Below are positions 1 to 9,854 of a DNA stretch of 64,000 bases, piece by piece. The notes under the pieces were generated by a model. It did no database searches. It had not been told where the DNA came from and was given only the letters and a program-made list of their open reading frames with translations. Positions within the stretch are counted from its first letter, which is position 1; each line of letters begins with the position of its first letter. This DNA is from Liopterus haemorrhoidalis (Eukaryota > Arthropoda > Insecta > Coleoptera > Dytiscidae): positions 13,678,279-13,742,278 of the forward strand of contig OZ020622.1 of the NCBI GenBank assembly GCA_963971575.1. Direction: 5' to 3'. Position numbers and translations under genes: made by a program.

Positions 1-280
1 ACCAATGTTTGAAACCTGATTCTAAGTTCAAGGCTTGATTCGGACAATCCATTCGAACTTACAATGAGTTAGTATGAAGATTATACGTTCTTTGTACACC
101 CCATAAATAAATCGGGCGAATAAAAAAAAATTGCACAACGAAATTCAACGTAACAAGGTTCACTCTCCAAATTATGTAATTTGCATATTGCAGTTTCGTG
201 TGAGCCTAACGGGCGTTTTTTGTTGGGGGAATAACATTAAAACTGCAACAATAAATAGCCCACAAAAGACCGAAATAAAA
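1..280. other. No gene recognised
   Basis: AT-rich sequence leading into the first G element. I see no protein similarity, tRNA or terminal repeat in it. Confidence 0.4.
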
Positions 281-1095
281 AAAATTGATGTGAAGTGTGA
301 ATATTCACACATTTCAGGGTTTCGCAGGTATATAATAAGTGAAGGCGGTATGCTGAGTGTGTAGGACAAATTTTACTTTGTAGTAATCACGGCAAAATGA
401 ACAACGATATTTTTAAAATAATTTATCGTCTGTTAATCATATAATAAGATAATTATTAAATTTACGCTCTTAAAAATTAAATACAACATTTGTCAAAATA
501 TAACTAGAATTTTGACAAAATAATTACAACATAATAAAAATGAAAAAAAAAAAACAGAAAAAATAAAATTCACTCAGTACTCGAACTCGAAACCCTTCGT
601 TTACCAGCGAGTTTTAGCTTACGACACCAGTGCTCTAACCAATAACGCCATCGTACACCTGGCATGTGAGTGTCTTACATTGGTATAACTTTTGTACTTT
701 GTGAACCAAAAACCACAAAAAATGCGTTATTTTCCAAAAACATAATCTGATCAAAAATTCCTGTTGTACTATTTCGGTTCACACCAATATACATTACTTA
801 GAATTTTTTTAGATTTTTAGTTTAAACCATCTGGGCTACAGGGTGTGGTACAAAATTTTTTTTGCACAATTTTGGCAAAAATCGCATCAAAATAATTTAT
901 TTTGCAAAAATAAAAATTTGATCGTTAATCCACGTACTAAGGGCTTTCATTTGATACCCTACTCAGAATTTAAAAAAAATATTTTTGTTTTCGATGAGCA
1001 CATATTTGTTTATATTTTCAGACAGACAGACAGACAGACAGACGACAAAATGACGGTATAAGGTTTTTTTGGTCATACCTACAAAACCCTAAAAA
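281..1095 (-). mobile_element. G element copy 1 (reverse orientation)
   Basis: The right end carries the family terminus (CCTACAAAACCCTAAAAA) preceded by a (CAGA)n run, and the left end carries the family hairpin motif with a GTGTGAA/TTCACAC palindrome. Between them lie the same blocks seen in the other copies: the CACACCCTGTAGCCC block on the minus strand, the AATAACGCATTTTTTG block and a tRNA-like cassette. It lacks the second terminal repeat seen in copies 3 and 4. It has no coding capacity. Confidence 0.75.
578..662 (-). other. tRNA-like cassette, class A, inside G element 1
   Basis: On the minus strand an A-box-like stretch (TGGCGTTATTGG) is followed about 50 bases later by a B-box-like GAGTTCGAGTAC, then a T-rich tract. 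The arms do not fold into a convincing cloverleaf, so I call it tRNA-derived sequence and not a tRNA gene. It sits at the same point of the element as cassettes B, C and D in other copies but differs from them in sequence. Confidence 0.55.
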
Positions 1096-1384
1096 TCGAA
1101 CTAGCGTCAAAATAATTTTTGTAACCTCCAATTTTATAAAAATAGAGATATGTATAAATAATAATAGTATTTTATTTAACAAATGTATAATGGAAGCTAT
1201 ATTTCATGAGAGTGAGGTTTACCACCTGAGCCGTAGGCGAGGGTTGTAATCATCCAAGTCAAGAATAAGAACGGAATTGAAAAAAATCAGCTGTGGCCAC
1301 CACAGGACCGACCACCATCACAAAGTTGTTTAAAATACATTCTAGCAGCAGAGTAGAAATAACTTGGCCTAATATTTTCTATAC

Positions 1385-2054
1385 CAGGGGCGCTCAAACA
1401 GTCGATCGCGATCGACTGGTCGATCGCGAGAGGTTTTTAAGTCGATCGCGTACTAATTTTAGTATTTTAAATATTTTTTTACAGTTATTGTAATTTAATA
1501 GTTATTAATTTAGTAACGAACATTAAATGTTAAACTATCTGATAGAATAATAGATGATAATTTAAGATTTAACATTTAATAGATATTATTTGGAATGAGG
1601 TAGATCTCATTCCAGTCTTGAAAATTATGTCATATATACATCTCAAAGCCAGAGCAACAGAAAACAAGTTTTGGGCTTGTTTATCTGAAGAAAAATATCC
1701 ATGTTTGAAACAAATAGCCCTTTAATTAGCAGCATTATTTGGGTCAACTTATTTGTGCGAGTCTGCGTTTTCCGAAATAAAAATAATTAAATCTAAATAT
1801 CGTAATCGGCTCAGTGACGAACATCTTAATTCATGCTTGCGTTTGGCACTTTGTAATTATGTGCCGTTTTATGAAAAGTATGCAGATGACATGCAATGCC
1901 ATTCATCAACATCAAAATAACATTAGTTGTTGTATCTTTGCAATTAATAAATATAACCATTTATGAACTTTGTATTTTATTTTTACCTAGTCGATCGCTA
2001 GCCGCCTAATGCTTTTATGGTCGATCGCCGATGGTTTAAGTCTGATCGCCCCTG
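1385..2054 (+). mobile_element. hAT element with exact 8-bp target duplication
   Basis: The ends are CAGGGGCGCTCA and, inverted, TGATCGCCCCTG. The flanks 1377-1384 and 2055-2062 are both TTCTATAC. The interior holds GATCGCGATCG-type palindromic repeats next to the left end and a relic of the transposase dimerisation domain. Inserted in HINE element A. Confidence 0.88.
1591..1920 (+). pseudogene. hAT transposase C-terminal (dimerisation) domain relic
   Basis: The + frame reads through the hallmark hAT dimerisation block: KYPCLKQIA, then ALFGSTYLCESAFS, then IKSKYRNRLSDEHL and CLRLAL. This domain lets hAT transposases dimerise; here it lies just inside the 3' end of its own element, where it is expected. 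One in-frame TAA (1723-1725) interrupts it and nothing upstream in the 670-bp element encodes the BED finger or catalytic region. It is therefore a dead remnant of an internally deleted copy. The motif is very characteristic, so the family call is firm; which hAT subfamily is not. Confidence 0.85.
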
Positions 2055-2066
2055 TTCTATACTATA

Positions 2067-2452
2067 CTCTATCTCCGAAAGACTGATAGTAATAAAATTT
2101 ATTATTTGTAAAAAGTTATTGTATTCTCACACAGAAGTGGTAAAACAAAAGCGACAAAATATGAATAGTTCGAAACGAAATTGTGAAAGTGTGCCGCACA
2201 TATTATATGGGAATACGAATTAGGGTTAAGGACAATAGACCATAAAAATTTGACCCTAAAATTTTGAGGAAAAATATGGTCACAGGGGTGTGTTTAACGA
2301 TATGATAAATATGGTCACAGGAGTGCGTTTAATAAAATGATAAATAGTAATATAGAAATACACAAAACCAATTTAAACGTGTTTAAAATGTGCACGCCAC
2401 TGGTAACTGCCTGACAAAATGATTTATTACTATCAGTCTTTCAGAGATAGAG
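2067..2452. mobile_element. TA-flanked MITE (386 bp)
   Basis: The terminal inverted repeats CTCTATCTCCGAAAGACTG and its near-perfect complement end at 2452, with TA on both sides (2065-2066, 2453-2454). It has no coding capacity. A left-hand fragment of the same family lies at about 34680-34965 inside another hAT element. Confidence 0.82.
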
Positions 2453-2454
2453 TA

Positions 2455-2568
2455 TTGCGTCGGCGAATCAACGTAGTTACGTCACAATACGTAACAAACG
2501 ACTGTATTGTTTGGAACAATGCAATTGTTTGTTACGTCATGTGACGTAACTGCGTTGATTCGCGAACG
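2455..2568. mobile_element. Fold-back MITE, TA-flanked
   Basis: About 114 bp form a long imperfect hairpin: the arm GCGAATCAACG followed by AGTTACGTCAC is repeated inverted on the right. TA on each side suggests a Tc1/mariner-type MITE. Confidence 0.6.
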
Positions 2569-3072
2569 CTAGTATAACAGAGATATTATTTATTATTACC
2601 ATGGTTACGTTAATGTAATATGGTTAAGTATGAAAAAATAGATAATTTTTCAAAATGTTTTCGTTTTATCAAAAAATGTCTCAAATAAAAGTTGTTAGTT
2701 ATTGCTTTTATAGGAACTTTTGTTAAATTCATTTTTTCGAATTATTTTTCTGTTGTTAAATATTCGCAAAAATCTTAAAATCGACACGAGTAAACTTCCA
2801 TTTCTAGTCAACCGATTTTTACCAAAAGTTGGTCAACTCGTGCCATTGATGTCAAAAACTTAAATATGAAGTTTCATAAAAATCCTTTAAGCCGAATTTG
2901 CTCTGCACGTGTACACAGACAGATAGAGGGACAGACAGACAGATATCATGCTAAAAATAGTCAAAACGTTATGTAGGGACCTCAATTCGTGGATATCCAT
3001 GGAATCTAGAAATGTCAAAATCGGTATGATCACAACACCTCCCTTATATATGTTGGCGGTCGGTAAAAATAA

Positions 3073-3172
3073 ACTATTCTACTAGACAAAATAGTCCAAT
3101 AGACAAGCAAGCCTGTAGCTGCAAACGTTAAATCATTTGTACCTGCTATTTGTCCGCTAAGCAAGGGCACGG
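3073..3172 (+). repeat. 100-bp flank shared, inverted, with 7876-7975
   Basis: The sequence just outside the 5' end of HINE A is repeated in reverse next to HINE C. Either it is part of a longer mobile unit or the two loci arose by inverted duplication. The stretch 3173-3432 after it has no recognised feature. Confidence 0.6.
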
Positions 3173-3692
3173 ACGTGAGATCAATTCCTGCTTATTTAAT
3201 TTGTGTACAAATATTTATACAAATTATAGGTTCTGCTTAGCCGTTCGCAACCGGCAATAAACTGTAGGTGCCTTTCGGTCTACGCTAAAAAAATGGACGT
3301 AATACTGACCATATTACTCCTGAATATACATAGATTGAAAACATGGTCATGAAACCTGGAAACATAAGGCCTAGGCTCAAATTGGGCTGTCAATGATGAT
3401 GATAATAGACAAAATAGTACTAAATCCAAAAATATGATCAAAGAAAAGAAAATAGAAATAAGTTGAATTTAACCTAAAAGGCTATGCCAAATGTCACAAT
3501 GTCAAATAGAAATCTATAAGATATCTATAAGAAAATATATAACTAAACACAAAACTGCTAAATAAATAGCAAACTAAATTAAAAAATCAGCTGTGGCCAC
3601 CACAGGACCAACCGCCATCATAAAGTACTTGCATAAAATACATTCTAGCAGCAGAGTAGATATAACTTGGCCTAATATTTTCTAATAGAGAC

Positions 3693-3929
3693 AATAGGTG
3701 TGTTCGATTTGCACATTTGCAGTTACTGTTTACTGCCGCGTTAAAGCGTTCACAGCCGTAACAAATAATCCGCAAGAGAAACAGCTGTAACTTTTTCGCA
3801 GTAGCGTCATAAACTGGCAGTAAATTACGACAAATTAAACAGATTTGCAGTTACTGCGACCAAACGAACAGATTTTTTTAACGCGGCAGTAAACAGTAAC
3901 TGCAAATGTGCAAATCGAACACACCTATT
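3693..3929. mobile_element. Long-TIR MITE (237 bp)
   Basis: Both ends begin AATAGGTGTGTTCG when read inward, and the inverted arms run about 50 bp (through ACTGCCGCGTTAAA). It lies in HINE B close to the point where HINE C carries a mariner. Non-coding. Confidence 0.8.
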
Positions 3930-4213
3930 ATTTATCATGACTATGGAAGCGTTACATATAAGTATGAAAAAATAGATACTTTTTCAATTTTTTTTCGTTT
4001 TATCAAAAAATGTCTCAAAGTTGTTAGTTATTGCTTTTATAGAAACTTTTGTTTAATACATTTTTTCGAAATATTTTTCTGTTCGACACGAGTAAACTCC
4101 CATTTTTAGTCAACCGATTTTAACCAAAAGTTGATCAACTCGTGCCATTGATGTCAAAAGCTTAAATATGAAGTTTCATAAAAATCCTTTTAGCCGAATT
4201 TGCTCTGCACGTG

Positions 4214-4410
4214 TACACAGACAGACAGACAGACAGATAGACAGACAGACAGACAGACAGTCAGTCAGATAGACAGACATCATGCTAAAAATAGGCAAAA
4301 CGTTACAGACAGACAGACAGACAGTCAGTCAGATAGACAGACATCATGCTAAAAATAGGCAAAACGTTACAGACAGACGGACGTACGGCCGGGCAAGCGG
4401 ACCGACAGAC
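4214..4410. repeat. (GACA)n microsatellite with a tandemly duplicated ~65-bp block
   Basis: A GACA/GTCA repeat array in HINE B. The block that ends ATGCTAAAAATAGGC occurs twice in direct tandem, followed by a third diverged copy, suggesting slippage or unequal exchange seeded by the microsatellite. Confidence 0.75.
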
Positions 4411-4912
4411 AGACCGACAGACATCATGCTTAAAATAGTCAAAACGTTATGTAGGGACCTTAATTCGTGGGGATGCATCGAAATCTCGAAATGTGAAAAT
4501 CGGTATGATCACAATACCTCCCTTATATATGTTGACGGTCGGTAAAAAGATTTTTAGAAATTACTATAAGATAGACATATGAACACAAGTGTCAAAATAA
4601 ATCAGAACGTATTATAAAATGTCGGCAAATGGAAACAAAATAAAATTTAACGATACCAATACAAATGACCCTATATTAAGTAAACACTTTTCAAATTTGT
4701 AAATCTTCAAAATGACTATCGAACACAAGCTAAATATGACTGCAATAGGTATGTTTTAGTAAAATGAAAGAGTGAAGAGCAATATTAGTCTATAATTCAA
4801 ATGCAAAAAACTCGATTTAGTTATTTTTTCACCTCTAAGTTTGTCATAGAAGTTATGACGCAAAATGATGACGAAGTACGTTGATTGATCGACTGGCCTA
4901 TAGATCATTTTT

Positions 4913-5365
4913 CCTCTCATTTTTGAACCAGATACTCGAATTAGAGAAGCAAGAATAAAGATTTAAAGCACAGAGTATACAGTATAAACATGGCGTTCAT
5001 AAAAATCTTACAGCTTAAAATTAATGCCCAAAATAACAAAAGCTATTTGAGATAAATTTGAGTTACACAAAGTTAATGAGATAATTAGTACATCTATATA
5101 TTATCCCACGAAACTGGTCTGACATAATACTACGCGTTTGCGTCGCTTTTAAACAATGCTTCCAACCTAAAGTAGTAAAAACAACGTGATTTGATAAGGA
5201 TAATATCGTCCTGTCACATTTATTCTACTAAATTTCTAATGTTGGGAACATTGCGACTTAAGGAATATTAAAAGATAAATATAAAAGAAAAGGTGGAATA
5301 TACAGTGGTGGTAAAAAAACTTGTCCCCGAAGAATCAACATTTTGCAAATATTTTACGTATTTTT
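4913..5365. other. No gene recognised
   Basis: AT-rich sequence between the duplicated unit and a small SINE-like repeat; I see nothing assignable. Confidence 0.4.
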
Positions 5366-5451
5366 GTTAGTTAGTTAGTTAAAATTTTTGGCGCACAGCA
5401 ACAATGGCTATTTGCGCCTAACGCAGCCCATTTAAATGACTACACTACATA
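5366..5451 (-). mobile_element. SINE-T copy 1
   Basis: On the minus strand a GC-richer body (GGCGCAAATAGCC, then GTTGCTGTGCGCC) ends in a (TAAC)n tail. Related copies lie at 55257-55308 and 56579-56660. The tail resembles that of the R4/Dong-like LINE ends in this window (near 51370 and 51910). The DD41D-like mariner 1 begins immediately to the right. Confidence 0.55.
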
Positions 5452-6376
5452 CAAGGTGTCTCAAAAGAAATTTTATATTTATTTAGCTTACTGCGTGAAC
5501 GCAACGTATCCGAGGGGCGCGGGGATTATGTCAATCTGTAGCCTGGCTCTTGGGAATTCAGTCGCTATGGAGCGTTTCTCAGGAGCAGACCGCGCGTTAT
5601 GCGTGCGAGAGTTTTACAAAAACGGTGATTCGGCGACTGTAGCGCGTAGAAAATTCTGCAGTATTCGAGGTTTTCGCCACTTAAATGATGTGCCAAGCAT
5701 TCCTCTCATTCGACATTGGGTTAAAAAGTTTGAAGAGACTGGTACAACGCTGGATAAATCAAAATCCGGGCGATCTAGGTTCAAGAACGGTAGAAAACGT
5801 GGAGAATGTTAATCAGTCTGTTCGTGACGACCCGAACCTTTCAATTCGGAAGCGCGCAAGTGCTTTAAATGTGTATAGATCATCATTACATCGCATTATG
5901 CACAAAGACCTAAAGCTGCACCCCTACAAAATTCAATTGGTGCAAGAATTAAAGCCCCAAGAAGCCAGTCAGAGGCTTAATTTCGTAAATTTTCTCAGGC
6001 AAATTGATCTCCCGGAGAGGTGATATAAATTGGCCTCCACGCAGTCCAGATTTAACCCCTATGGACTTTTTCCTATGGGGTTATCTTAAATCTAAAGTTT
6101 ACGCCAATAAACCGACTTCACTGGCGCATTTGAAAGAAAATATCCGTCACGAAATGGCAGCCATCCCCGAGTCCACCTGCCGAGACGTCATAAGTAATTT
6201 TACTGTTCGATTAAATGAGTGCCGAGAACGCGAGGGTCTACATTTAGACGATATTATTTTTAAGAAATTAATCCCCAAAAAGTGTATTTTAATAATTAAT
6301 AAACATTTTTTCTATATACGGCTTACTTTTTTTTTAATCGATCCACTAAATATAAAATTTCTTTTGAGACACCTTG
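5452..6376 (+). mobile_element. DD41D-like mariner, deleted copy 1
   Basis: The terminal inverted repeats begin CAAGGTGTCTCAAAAG and the element is flanked by TA on both sides (5450-5451, 6377-6378). It is 925 bp, well below the usual ~1.3 kb, because the middle of the transposase gene is missing. Confidence 0.9.
5567..6272 (+). pseudogene. Mariner-type transposase, deleted and frameshifted
   Basis: Relic of a cut-and-paste transposase. I take the start at 5567 (MERFSGADRALCV), where the DNA-binding helix-turn-helix region of this family begins. The N-terminal half (HTH, GRP-like linker, RKRASALNVYRSS, HPYKIQLVQEL) is followed by a 2-base deletion near 5780 that shifts the frame, then by a junction near 5985-6020 where the catalytic centre with the first two aspartates is gone. 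The tail resumes with WPPRSPDLTPMDFFLWG, which holds the third aspartate. An extra base near 6272 also removes the usual stop codon. It cannot make an active enzyme. The family call rests on motif order and on the long spacing before the third aspartate in relatives; the DD41D label is inferred because the second aspartate is missing. Confidence 0.85.
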
Positions 6377-6657
6377 TACAAATAAATAAAATAAAAAGTC
6401 TGTTCGCAAAAATGAACAGACTCAGGGTAATGGTAAGAGGCTGTAAAGGAGCCAATTACCATCGAATATCGCAGTCAATAACTAGAACACATTAAACTAA
6501 GGTGCAAGACTTCACACATAAAACAGTAAGTTTGATTCTCTCAGGAAGAGTATCAGCCTGTCCATGAGTACTCTGTCGTCACCTAAAGCAACTGACAGGT
6601 TATAGCACAGGCCTAGCCTCTCCCTGACATCCTCGACCTATTTTTGTAAGTCTCCCC
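6377..6657. other. No gene recognised; small hairpin at 6398-6422
   Basis: A perfect short inverted repeat (AGTCTGTTC ... GAACAGACT) lies just right of mariner 1. Nothing else is assignable. Confidence 0.4.
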
Positions 6658-7705
6658 TAGTTTTTAGGGTTTTATAGGTATGGCCAAAAATCCCTTATAC
6701 CGTCATTTTGTCGTCTGTCTGTTCGGTAAAAATTGTAGCCAAACTGCTAAAACTAGAGAGTTGAAATTTGGCATGATTATACAACTCTATGACCCGCACA
6801 TAGGGAAATTACTAAAACATCTAAAAAACATACCCCCCTAAAAATATAAACAAATATGGGCTCATCGAAAAAAAATATATATTTTTTTTTTAAATTCTGA
6901 GTAGGGTATCAAATGAAAGCCCTTAGTACGTGGATTGACGATCAACATTTTATTTTTGAAATATAAATTATTTGGATGCGAATTTTGATAAAATTGTGCA
7001 AAAAATATATGTCCCACACCCTGTAGCCCAGGTGGTTTAAACTAAAAATCTGAAAAAATTCTAAGTACATTGGTGTGAACCGGAATAGTACAACAGGAAT
7101 AGTTATGTAACACACTATATTAGAAGGCGTATCCTGGTCTGATGGTTCGCTTGCTCGCTTGCTACACAGCATACTATGGTTCGCTCCCGGACAAAGGAGA
7201 CAATTTTATCTTTGTTTTTTTTTTTCATTTTTATTTTGTTTAAATTAATTTGTCAATATTCTAGTTACATTTTGGTAAATGTTGCATTTAATTTTTAAGA
7301 ACGTAAATTTAATAACCAATTGGAATTGTTGGAATTATATTTTTATTCTATGTGTCACGTATACGAAACCAGAAGGGCGGAGCATATGACTTAAAACAAC
7401 CAATGGAAACCATAGGCGCAATTTTCAAAATCTTAATGAACCTTTATATAAAAAAATCTGCACATATTTAGAAACCTAAATAATGGTATTAGGTATTCGA
7501 ATTAAAATTAACAAAAAAATATTTTAACAAAATTTGTTAAATCTCTGAGATTAACAGACGATAAATTATTTTAAAAATATCTTTCATTTTGCCGTGATTA
7601 CTACAAAGCAAAATTTGTCCTACACACTCAGCATGCCTTCACTTATTATATACCTGCGAAACCCTGCAATGTGTGAAAATTCACAGTTCACATCAATTTT
7701 TTCCA
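6658..7705 (+). mobile_element. G element copy 2
   Basis: It starts with TTTTTAGGGTTTTATAGG and the (GTCT)n block, continues through the shared body, a class C tRNA-like cassette, a CCAAT motif (AACCAATGG, 7400) and TATATAAAA (7445), and ends at the hairpin motif near 7690. The right terminal repeat is absent. Confidence 0.75.
7123..7200 (+). other. tRNA-like cassette, class C, inside G element 2
   Basis: It shows a CCTGGTCTGATGG A-box region resembling tRNA-Glu/Asp and a TGGTTCGCTCCCGG B-box, followed by a long T-run. The anticodon arm is not canonical. It is the same class as 25588-25659. Confidence 0.55.
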
Positions 7706-7816
7706 TTTCACTGTTGTTCGACCTTGCCATCCATACTAGTATCGAGTAAAATAAAATAAAGTCAGTGAAAATTGTTAAGCATTTAGTTTAATCGTAAATG
7801 TAATATGTAGTTTTTT

Positions 7817-7875
7817 TTTACCGACCGCCAACGAATATAAGGGAGGTATTGTGATCATACGATTTTGACATTTTG
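7817..7875 (+). mobile_element. Truncated 5' end of a HINE-type element
   Basis: About 60 bp match the start of HINE C (CCGACCGCCAACGAATATAAGG) and then stop abruptly at the shared flank 7876-7975. Confidence 0.6.
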
Positions 7876-8108
7876 CCCTTGCTTAGCGGACAAATAGCAG
7901 GTGACAAATGATTTAACGTTTGCAGCTACAGGCTTGCTTGTCTATTGGATTATTTTGTCTGTTAGGATAGTTTATTTTTACCGACCGCCAACATATATAA
8001 GGGAGGTATTGTGATCATACCGATTTTGACATTTCGAGATTTCGATGGATCTCCACGAATTGAGGTCCCTACATAACGCTTTGACTATTTTTAGCATGAT
8101 GTCTGTCG

Positions 8109-8174
<66 letters not shown>

Positions 8175-8359
8175 CCGACTGTCACTGTACACGTGCAGGA
8201 CAAATTCGGCTGAAAGGATTTTTATGAAACTTCATATTTAAGCTTCTGCCATCAGTGGCACGAGTTGATCAACTTTTGGTAAAAATCGGTTGACTAATAA
8301 TGGGAGTTTACTCATGTCGTAACTTATATGTTACGTTTCCATGGTCATGATAAATAATA

Positions 8360-9275
8360 CAGGTGTCTCAAAAGAAATTTTATATTTATTTAGCTTACTG
8401 CGTGAACGCAACGTATCCGAGGGGCGCGGGGGTTATGTCAATCGGTAGCCTGGCTCTTGGGAATTCAGTCGCTATGGAGCGTTTCTCGGGAGCAGACCGC
8501 GCGTTATGCGTGCGAGAGTTTTACAAAAACGGTCATTCGGCGACTGTAGCGCGTAGAAAATTCTGCAGTATTCGAGGTTTTCGCCACTTAAATGATGCGC
8601 TAAGCATTCCTCTCATTCGACATTGGGTTAAAAAGTTTGAAGAGACTGGTACAACGCTGGATAAATCAAAATCCGGGCGACCTAGGTCATCAAGAACGGT
8701 AGAAAACATGGAGAATGTTAATCAGTCTGTTCGTGACGACCCGAACCTTTCAATTCGGAAGCGCGCAAGTGCTTTAAATGTGCATAGATCATCATTACAT
8801 CGCATTATGCACAAAGACCTAAAGCTGCACCCCTACAAAATTCAATTGGTGCAAGAATTAAAGCCCCAAGATGCCAGTCAGAGGCTTAATTTCGTAAATC
8901 AGGTGATTGAGCGGAGAGGTGACATAAATTGGCCTCCACGCAGTCCAGATTTAACCCCTATGGACTTTTTCCTATGGGGTTATCTTAAATCTAAAGTTTA
9001 CGCCAATAAACCGACTTCACTGGCGCATTTGAAAGAAAACATCCGTCACGAAATGGCAGCCATCCCTGAGTCCACCTGCCGAGACGTCATAAGTAATTTT
9101 ACTGTTCGATTAAATGAGTGCCGAGAACGCGAGGGTCTATATTTAGACGATATTATTTTTAAGAAATAAATCCCCAAAAAGTGTATTTTAATAATTAATA
9201 AAAAAAATTTCTATATACGGCTTACTTTTTTTTTAATCGATCCACTAAATATAAAATTTCTTTTGAGACACCTTG
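8360..9275 (+). mobile_element. DD41D-like mariner, deleted copy 2
   Basis: Inverted repeats as in copy 1 (the left end has lost one A), with TA on each side (8358-8359, 9276-9277). 916 bp, internally deleted. Confidence 0.9.
8474..9169 (+). pseudogene. Mariner-type transposase with in-frame internal deletion
   Basis: An open frame of 231 codons from MERFSGADRALCV to DDIIFKK, the natural N- and C-terminal ends of this transposase family. The HTH DNA-binding half is complete and the frame is uninterrupted, but about 100 residues between QRLNFVN and the GDINWPPRSPDL block are missing. The first two catalytic aspartates are in the lost part, so the product could bind DNA but not cut it. The deletion junction (near 8897-8910) differs from those of copies 1 and 3. 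Upstream in-frame codons exist back to 8363, but the family start is at 8474. It could act as a dominant-negative binding protein if expressed; that is speculation. Confidence 0.85.
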
Positions 9276-9397
9276 TATATCTGTTAGAAAATATGAGGCC
9301 AAGTTATTTCTACTCTGCTGCTGGAATGTATTTTATACAAGTACTTGTGATGGCGGTCGGTCCTGTGGTGGCCACAGCTGATCTTTTTAAATTTATT

Positions 9398-9854
9398 TTG
9401 CGTCCGAACTTTCATGAACAGGAGTATATGTTATAAAATATATTTTCTTTTTTATTAACTTAATCTATTTGATTAAATTTCACGCTCAGTTAGTTCATAA
9501 AATATTTCAAAACCATATTAAAGATATTAAAAACATATTTTTTTAGACTAAAATCAAAAACCCACACTGATAATTTAGACTTTGACAGTTTTTATTAAAA
9601 TCCTTCAAAGATTTACGAGATACTTTTTTAAGCAAATACATTAGAAGTTTATAATTTGATAAAAACGTGGAGAAACTGGGCCAGAATATCAAAGTGCTTT
9701 CTAAAATACTTATTGTTAATATTTGATGACTTGAAATTTAAATTAAACTATGTTCAATTAAGTTAGTTAACTAATTTATAGACTTCCGCTGTTATATTTG
9801 AATATCTACGTCATTTTTTTACCAAAATGCGACTTATTAGGTTTTTGTAGGTAT
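9398..9854. other. No gene recognised; G-type terminus near 9840
   Basis: AT-rich. The last bases before the retrotransposon (TAGGTTTTTGTAGGTAT) resemble the end of a G element, which resumes at 11478 as GTAGGTATGACC. Confidence 0.45.

Larger units (their letters stand above)
1281..3070 (-). mobile_element. HINE-type (helentron-like) element A, interrupted by three elements
   Basis: Read on the minus strand, it starts near 3070 with a sub-terminal CCGACCGCCA (complement at 3054-3063). It contains a short (GTCT)n tract near 2920-2945 and ends near 1281 with the matching sub-terminal repeat (1308-1317, one mismatch) and a hairpin CTGTGG-CCA-CCACAG (1291-1305). Sub-terminal inverted repeats, a GTCY microsatellite and a short 3' hairpin are the published hallmarks of helentron-associated elements (DINE-1/mini-me type). 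The body is split by a hAT element, a TA-flanked MITE and a fold-back MITE. Confidence 0.65.
3583..4547 (-). mobile_element. HINE-type element B, interrupted by a MITE
   Basis: It has the same architecture as element A on the minus strand: hairpin CTGTGG-CCACAG near 3591, sub-terminal repeat at 3608-3617 and its partner at 4533-4542, and a GTCT/GACA microsatellite at 4214-4410. The uninterrupted paralogue at 60127 places its ends at AAAAATCAGCTG and GGTCGGTAAAAA with no clear target duplication, as expected for Helitron-type insertion. Confidence 0.7.
3433..4912 (+). repeat. Duplicated unit, copy 1 (interrupted by HINE B)
   Basis: 3433-3582 plus 4548-4912 match 59806-60487 in the same order and orientation. 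The other copy lacks HINE B, so it gives the empty site for that insertion. No coding sequence is recognised in the unit. Confidence 0.75.
7976..9397 (+). mobile_element. HINE-type element C, interrupted by mariner 2
   Basis: This is the clearest copy. CCGACCGCCA lies at 7981-7990 and its exact complement TGGCGGTCGG at 9351-9360, followed by the hairpin CTGTGG-TGG-CCACAG (9363-9377) and a T-rich end. A (GTCT)/(GTCC) array fills 8101-8180. Without the mariner the element is about 500 bp and non-coding. Confidence 0.72.

Noticed and set aside
3587..3775. 62-residue minus-strand protein (ENIRPSYIYSAARMY)
   Set aside because: It spans the 3' end of HINE B and the start of a MITE, and the three HINE copies do not keep a common frame beyond the element.
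8045..8227. Small protein rich in VCLSVCLS / PSVCLS (also near 20946 and 26756)
   Set aside because: It is a translation of the GTCT/GTCC microsatellite in HINE and G elements.
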